A program made the position numbers and the translations under genes. From Leptolyngbyaceae cyanobacterium clean351 (GTDB lineage: Bacteria > Cyanobacteriota > Cyanobacteriia > DAIDHW01), in the NCBI GenBank assembly GCA_027451865.1, contig DAIDHW010000009.1, forward strand, positions 1 through 64,000: DNA of 64,000 bases. Direction: 5' to 3'. Positions 59,984 through 64,000 of the stretch are shown here, one piece after another; position 1 is the first letter of the stretch; every line of letters begins with the position of its first letter. The notes beneath the pieces were generated by a model, which was given only the letters and a program-made list of their open reading frames with translations, had not been told where the DNA came from and did no database searches.

Positions 59984-60721
59984 TTGTCCCTGACCCCCTC
60001 CCCTGCTGAATCCTCCTTCAAGGGCATCGCTCTATTTACCCCTGGCCATGATGTGGTGTACTGCCTTGAGGGGGACAAACAGCGCCGCTGGCACCTAGAC
60101 CTGTGCACCAAACTGCAAGAGTTGATGGGACTGGCGGAACCCCCCCACTTTTTGATCCCCTGCTACACTGCCACCGTCGACCGTTGGCTGGATGCCCAAA
60201 CCAAACAGGTCCGCACTTGGGCTGAAGCCTATCCTCTCGTCCACAGTCATCAAGCCCTGCTCAATGCCTTGTTTGGGATTCAAGAAGTCTGGCAAGTCAA
60301 GCCCCTGCAGCCAGACCAGTGTGACCCCCTGGTCCTTAGCTCCTTTCGTCACCAATACCCCCAGCTGTGGGAAACTCAAGATCTAATTGTGCGGCACCGG
60401 ACTCCCGAGAAACCTAAAGTCTCCTCCCCCACCCTCGAGACTCCCCTGCTAACTAACTCCAAGGAATACGTTTTTCGGTTCTTTGTTGCCGACCACAGCC
60501 GCCGCACCGAGCGTAACCTCAAGACCCTCTACGAATGCCTAGAGAACTCCCTCCCCTGCTCCTATACCCTAAGGGTGATTGATATCCACCAGCACCCGGA
60601 GGAGGCCGAGACTAATCAGGTCACGGCTACCCCCACCCTGATGAAGGTGTGGCCGCCCCCGGCGCGGCGGATTGTCGGTGATCTAAACCGGCTGGAGCAA
60701 GTGCTGCAGATTTTGAGTTGA
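59984..60721 (+). CDS. KaiB-domain protein with N-terminal cyanobacterial extension
   Basis: C-terminal EYVFRFFVADHSRRTERNLKTLYECLENSLPCSYTLRVIDIHQHPEEAETNQVTATPTLMKVWPPPARRIVGDLNRLEQVLQIL has the KaiB/SasA-N pattern. The N-terminal about 140 aa extension is of unknown function. Confidence 0.8.
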   Translation: MSLTPSPAESSFKGIALFTPGHDVVYCLEGDKQRRWHLDLCTKLQELMGLAEPPHFLIPCYTATVDRWLDAQTKQVRTWAEAYPLVHSHQALLNALFGIQEVWQVKPLQPDQCDPLVLSSFRHQYPQLWETQDLIVRHRTPEKPKVSSPTLETPLLTNSKEYVFRFFVADHSRRTERNLKTLYECLENSLPCSYTLRVIDIHQHPEEAETNQVTATPTLMKVWPPPARRIVGDLNRLEQVLQILS

Positions 60722-63700
60722 CAACTGCTGGGCCACTCGCTCAAATACTTCTCCCCACTCGCGGGGCTTAGTTTGGCGAAACAGGCGCATGGTGGGATAC
60801 CAGGGGGTGTCGTCCCGGTCCATCAACCAACGCCAATCCGGGGAGTAGCGCAGCAGGGTCCAGGTGGGTTTACCCAGGGCTCCCGCGAGGTGCACTACCG
60901 AAGTATCGACGCTGATCACCAGGTCTAGCTGGGCGATGGCCCCGGCCGTCTCGGCAAAGGTGGTCAGGCGAGGGCTAAGGTCCTGAACCCGGAAATCCCG
61001 CAACTGCGCCTGGTCAATCAGGGTTACCCGCTTCTGCAAGCTATAGAAGTTAACCCCCGGGATCTGGAACAGGGGCAGAAAATCCGTCAAAGCACAGGAG
61101 CGACTGCTGTTGTCTGGATGGTCAGGATTGCCCGCCCAAACGATCCCCACCTTCAAGGTACAAGGGTTGGTCAGGGGCGGTGGGAGCTCACCAAAGGTCT
61201 GGTTTTCTGGCACCTTGAGGTAGGGGATGCTCTGAGGAATGTTATCCAGGTTAGCCCCCAAGACTAGGGGCACACTCATCAAGGAAATGTAGGTATCAAA
61301 CTCATTCAGGGGGATTTCCCCAGGGAGGCGAATCCGGTCGATGCCCGGAACCGTGGCAAAAAGAGCCTGGAGGTCGGGATGGCAGATCAAGACTAGGGAA
61401 CGACACCGAGAGCGCTCCTTGACTAGGGGAATGTAGCGGATAAATTGCATGGCATCCCCTGAGCCCTGTTCCGTATGAATCATCAGGGTCTTGTCGGGTT
61501 GCTCAGTGCCATCCCAGCGGGGGTGCTCACAGGTGAAACCGGGGACCTGTTCAGTCTTGGTGCGCCACTCGTACTCCTTCAGTCCCTCAGCAAAATCCCC
61601 CTTCGACAGCAAGGCCAGGCTGAGATTTAAGTGGGGGTCAGCTAAATCGGGAGCGTAGTGGATGCAATTGCGGTAATTCTCAATGGCCTTATCCATGTCG
61701 TTTTGGGCATGGTAAACCAGACCTAGGTTATTGTGGGCTTGGGGGTAGGAGGGGTCCTCCACCAGGGTCTGCTCAAAGGCGGCCTTAGCCTGGGACCACT
61801 GTTCAGACTTCATGTAGGCCACCCCGAGGTTGTAGTGGCCGAGGGGGTAGTCGGGGGTCAGCTGTAGGCATTGCTGGTAGAAGCTAACGGCCATGGCGTA
61901 GTTTTTCTGGCCGACGGCTTCGTTACCCAAGTTAAACAAACGGTCTGATTCCTGGCGGTTCCTTTGTTTTTGGTACAGAGCTAGCCGCTGCTGCTGGACT
62001 ATCTGTTGGATTTGGCGGGTGTACTCCCGCTGTTGTTCGGGGTCTGGGAGTTTCTCGTACTCATCCTCAGGGAACTCCCCGGGGGCTACCTGAAACTTGG
62101 GGATTTGAAAGTGAAAGGCGTTCCCTGGGTAGGCAATGTGCTTGACCGTGTCTTGGTTGAGGATAACTACGGCAAAAAAGTTTTGCAGCAGTTGGCTGAA
62201 GGCCCAGTCCTCCTGGCCGTAGAAGGACTGACGGAACACCTCCTCCTCCGGAAAGCCACCGACAAACTCGTAGGCTTCCCGCCGTACCCCCAGGGTGATG
62301 GGCAACAAATTGCTGACCAGGTTTTTCCACTCCGGGTGAATGGGGGTCGAAAACTCAGCCCGGGTGCGCACTGCCCCCGGGTAGCCCCCGGTCATGGAAA
62401 TCAGGGGTTGGACATTAGCCCCTAGGGGCTGGTTGAGGATTTTGATGCTCTCGCACAGGTGGGGGCGGAAGAATAGGTCATCATCATCACAGAAAAATAG
62501 GGCCTTGGCCTTGCAGGCGCGTACCCCGGTGTTGCGGGCAGCGGCCTGACCCCGATTGGTTTCGTGGCGCACCAACTTGTAGAAGGGCTTGCCCTCAGTG
62601 AGCTTTTGCAGGGTCTTCCAGACGCGGGCATTGGCGGTGTCGTCCACCAAGACCACCTCGTAGGTGAATTTATCTGCCCCCGGGTAGTGCTCGTTAAAGT
62701 AATCCAAGCTCGCTTCCACACTGGCCAAGGCGGCGGCTAAGACCGCTTCCTTTTTGCCCCGCCGGGAGAGGTTAAAGACCGGCATGACCACCGCAAAGGA
62801 GTCTACCGGCGGTTTGGACTCGGGCATTTTCATCGCCGGAGTCTCGGGGAGGGCTAACTCCCGCAGGGCCTCATCGGGCAGGACGTAGGAGCTACTAAGC
62901 AGCTTAGGATCCGAATCCACTAGCCCGGGATAGCGCACCCCCGGCAGCACTACCACCGAAAAAATCTCCTGGACCGCATCCTCAAACTTCAAGAAAGCCA
63001 CGATCTCCCCGGTGTGGATATTTACTACCCACACTCCACAGGTGCGCTCCTGGAGCCGTTCAGTGATCGGGATGCCACTGAACACCGCGGTCTCGCGCAC
63101 CTGAGATAGACCGATAAACGCAAAAGGTCCCCAGAAGTCGATCCCCCGGGTAAACCCCGGCAGCTCTACCACCTTGGTCAACTGGCCTGTCTCCAGGTCC
63201 ACCTTGGCCAAGCTACCCTCTCCAGACTCGAGGACCCAGAGCTGCTGACCATACCAACGGGGGGAGTGGGGCATCGACAGGCCCCGACTAATGATCCGAT
63301 TGGTGGTGATGTCCATGAGCACCCCCCCCCGGGCCTTATTTTCTCGCCAGCCATCCCGACTATCGCTGTGCCCTAGAGCCGTGACGTAGCGGGGCTCCCC
63401 ATCGCGCATCCCCAAACCGTTGAGGTGACAGCGGTCCCCTAGGTCGTAGGCGGTGACAAAGGGGGGCCGCCAGCGGGGGACAAAGCTGCGGGAGCGCTCT
63501 TCCATGGTGCACAGACAGGAGAACCTGGTGTTGATAAACCAGAGGGTATCCTTGGCGTAGGCCATCTCGTGGATGTCGATGTCCCCAGTGATGTGCATCT
63601 CCCGGGGCATAAAGCAGGCGTCGTGCTTGCCTGCTGGCTCCAGCTTCGGGGCCACCGCCGGGGTGTTGCGCAGCTCCCAGACTCGGTAGGTGGTGCCAAT

Positions 63701-63904
63701 GGCCAACTTGTCTCCGCTAGCGGTCATCCCCATGGGCTTGTCAAAATCACAGAAGTGGGTGTTGACAACCCGGTTATCCGCCCGCAACAGAATCACCTTC
63801 CCCGCCTGATAGGTGGAGACTACCAGGGAGATGCCCAGTTGGCTAAGAATGTTGGGGAAGTTAGTGGTGTGGATGCTGCGTAGGTTGGTGATGGGGGAGT
63901 TCAT
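60683..63904 (-). CDS. multidomain protein: TIGR03032-like domain + GT2 glycosyltransferase + TPR array + C-terminal heptosyltransferase-like domain
   Basis: N-terminal LGISLVVSTYQAGKVILLR...MGMTASGDKLAIGTTYRVWEL; GT2 VVMPVFNLSRRG...EVVLVDDTAN...RGQAAARNTGVRACKAKALFFCDDDD; TPRs; C-terminal KVGIVWAGNPDHPDNSSRSCALTDFLPLF...DLVISVDTSVVHLAGALGKPTWTLL. Confidence 0.88.
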   Translation of the reverse strand: MNSPITNLRSIHTTNFPNILSQLGISLVVSTYQAGKVILLRADNRVVNTHFCDFDKPMGMTASGDKLAIGTTYRVWELRNTPAVAPKLEPAGKHDACFMPREMHITGDIDIHEMAYAKDTLWFINTRFSCLCTMEERSRSFVPRWRPPFVTAYDLGDRCHLNGLGMRDGEPRYVTALGHSDSRDGWRENKARGGVLMDITTNRIISRGLSMPHSPRWYGQQLWVLESGEGSLAKVDLETGQLTKVVELPGFTRGIDFWGPFAFIGLSQVRETAVFSGIPITERLQERTCGVWVVNIHTGEIVAFLKFEDAVQEIFSVVVLPGVRYPGLVDSDPKLLSSSYVLPDEALRELALPETPAMKMPESKPPVDSFAVVMPVFNLSRRGKKEAVLAAALASVEASLDYFNEHYPGADKFTYEVVLVDDTANARVWKTLQKLTEGKPFYKLVRHETNRGQAAARNTGVRACKAKALFFCDDDDLFFRPHLCESIKILNQPLGANVQPLISMTGGYPGAVRTRAEFSTPIHPEWKNLVSNLLPITLGVRREAYEFVGGFPEEEVFRQSFYGQEDWAFSQLLQNFFAVVILNQDTVKHIAYPGNAFHFQIPKFQVAPGEFPEDEYEKLPDPEQQREYTRQIQQIVQQQRLALYQKQRNRQESDRLFNLGNEAVGQKNYAMAVSFYQQCLQLTPDYPLGHYNLGVAYMKSEQWSQAKAAFEQTLVEDPSYPQAHNNLGLVYHAQNDMDKAIENYRNCIHYAPDLADPHLNLSLALLSKGDFAEGLKEYEWRTKTEQVPGFTCEHPRWDGTEQPDKTLMIHTEQGSGDAMQFIRYIPLVKERSRCRSLVLICHPDLQALFATVPGIDRIRLPGEIPLNEFDTYISLMSVPLVLGANLDNIPQSIPYLKVPENQTFGELPPPLTNPCTLKVGIVWAGNPDHPDNSSRSCALTDFLPLFQIPGVNFYSLQKRVTLIDQAQLRDFRVQDLSPRLTTFAETAGAIAQLDLVISVDTSVVHLAGALGKPTWTLLRYSPDWRWLMDRDDTPWYPTMRLFRQTKPREWGEVFERVAQQLSTQNLQHLLQPV

Positions 63905-64000
63905 GGGTGGCGCTAAGGCTGTCAGAGAGCGTGCTCAACTTGTTACCATAGCATTTAGGATAAGACCAAACTAGGTACCCCTGATTTATTCCCCCCCTTG

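Overview
This window is a GC-rich, densely coded cyanobacterial chromosome segment. Diagnostic genes include petN, ndhH, ndhS, crtD, the fbp-tal-zwf-opcA carbon operon, hemC, hemD and a KaiB-domain protein. Most of it is ordinary core metabolism: glyQ, pgsA, ureF-ureG, recD2-like helicase, glmU, upp, ppx, bioB, cofH and others. Four regions look like accessory or decaying DNA. (1) 1-1500 holds pseudogene debris: a sulfotransferase and an ABC ATPase. (2) 5088-8100 holds an unusual beta-helix solenoid fused to two CbbX/SpoVK-type AAA+ ATPases. It is split by a 4-nt insertion and lies next to a MITE-like repeat. (3) 18240-18700 holds a decayed cupin gene. (4) 34200-37330 holds a large GTPase whose G1/G2 and G3/G4 motifs fall in two frames, followed by a multiply disrupted IS4-family transposase. 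The best candidates for something undescribed are the solenoid-AAA-AAA protein, the split GTPase, a TIGR03032-GT2-TPR-glycosyltransferase mega-protein, and an alpha/beta-hydrolase-JmjC fusion. I saw no tRNA, rRNA or CRISPR array. All calls come from reading motifs by eye; no database search was run.
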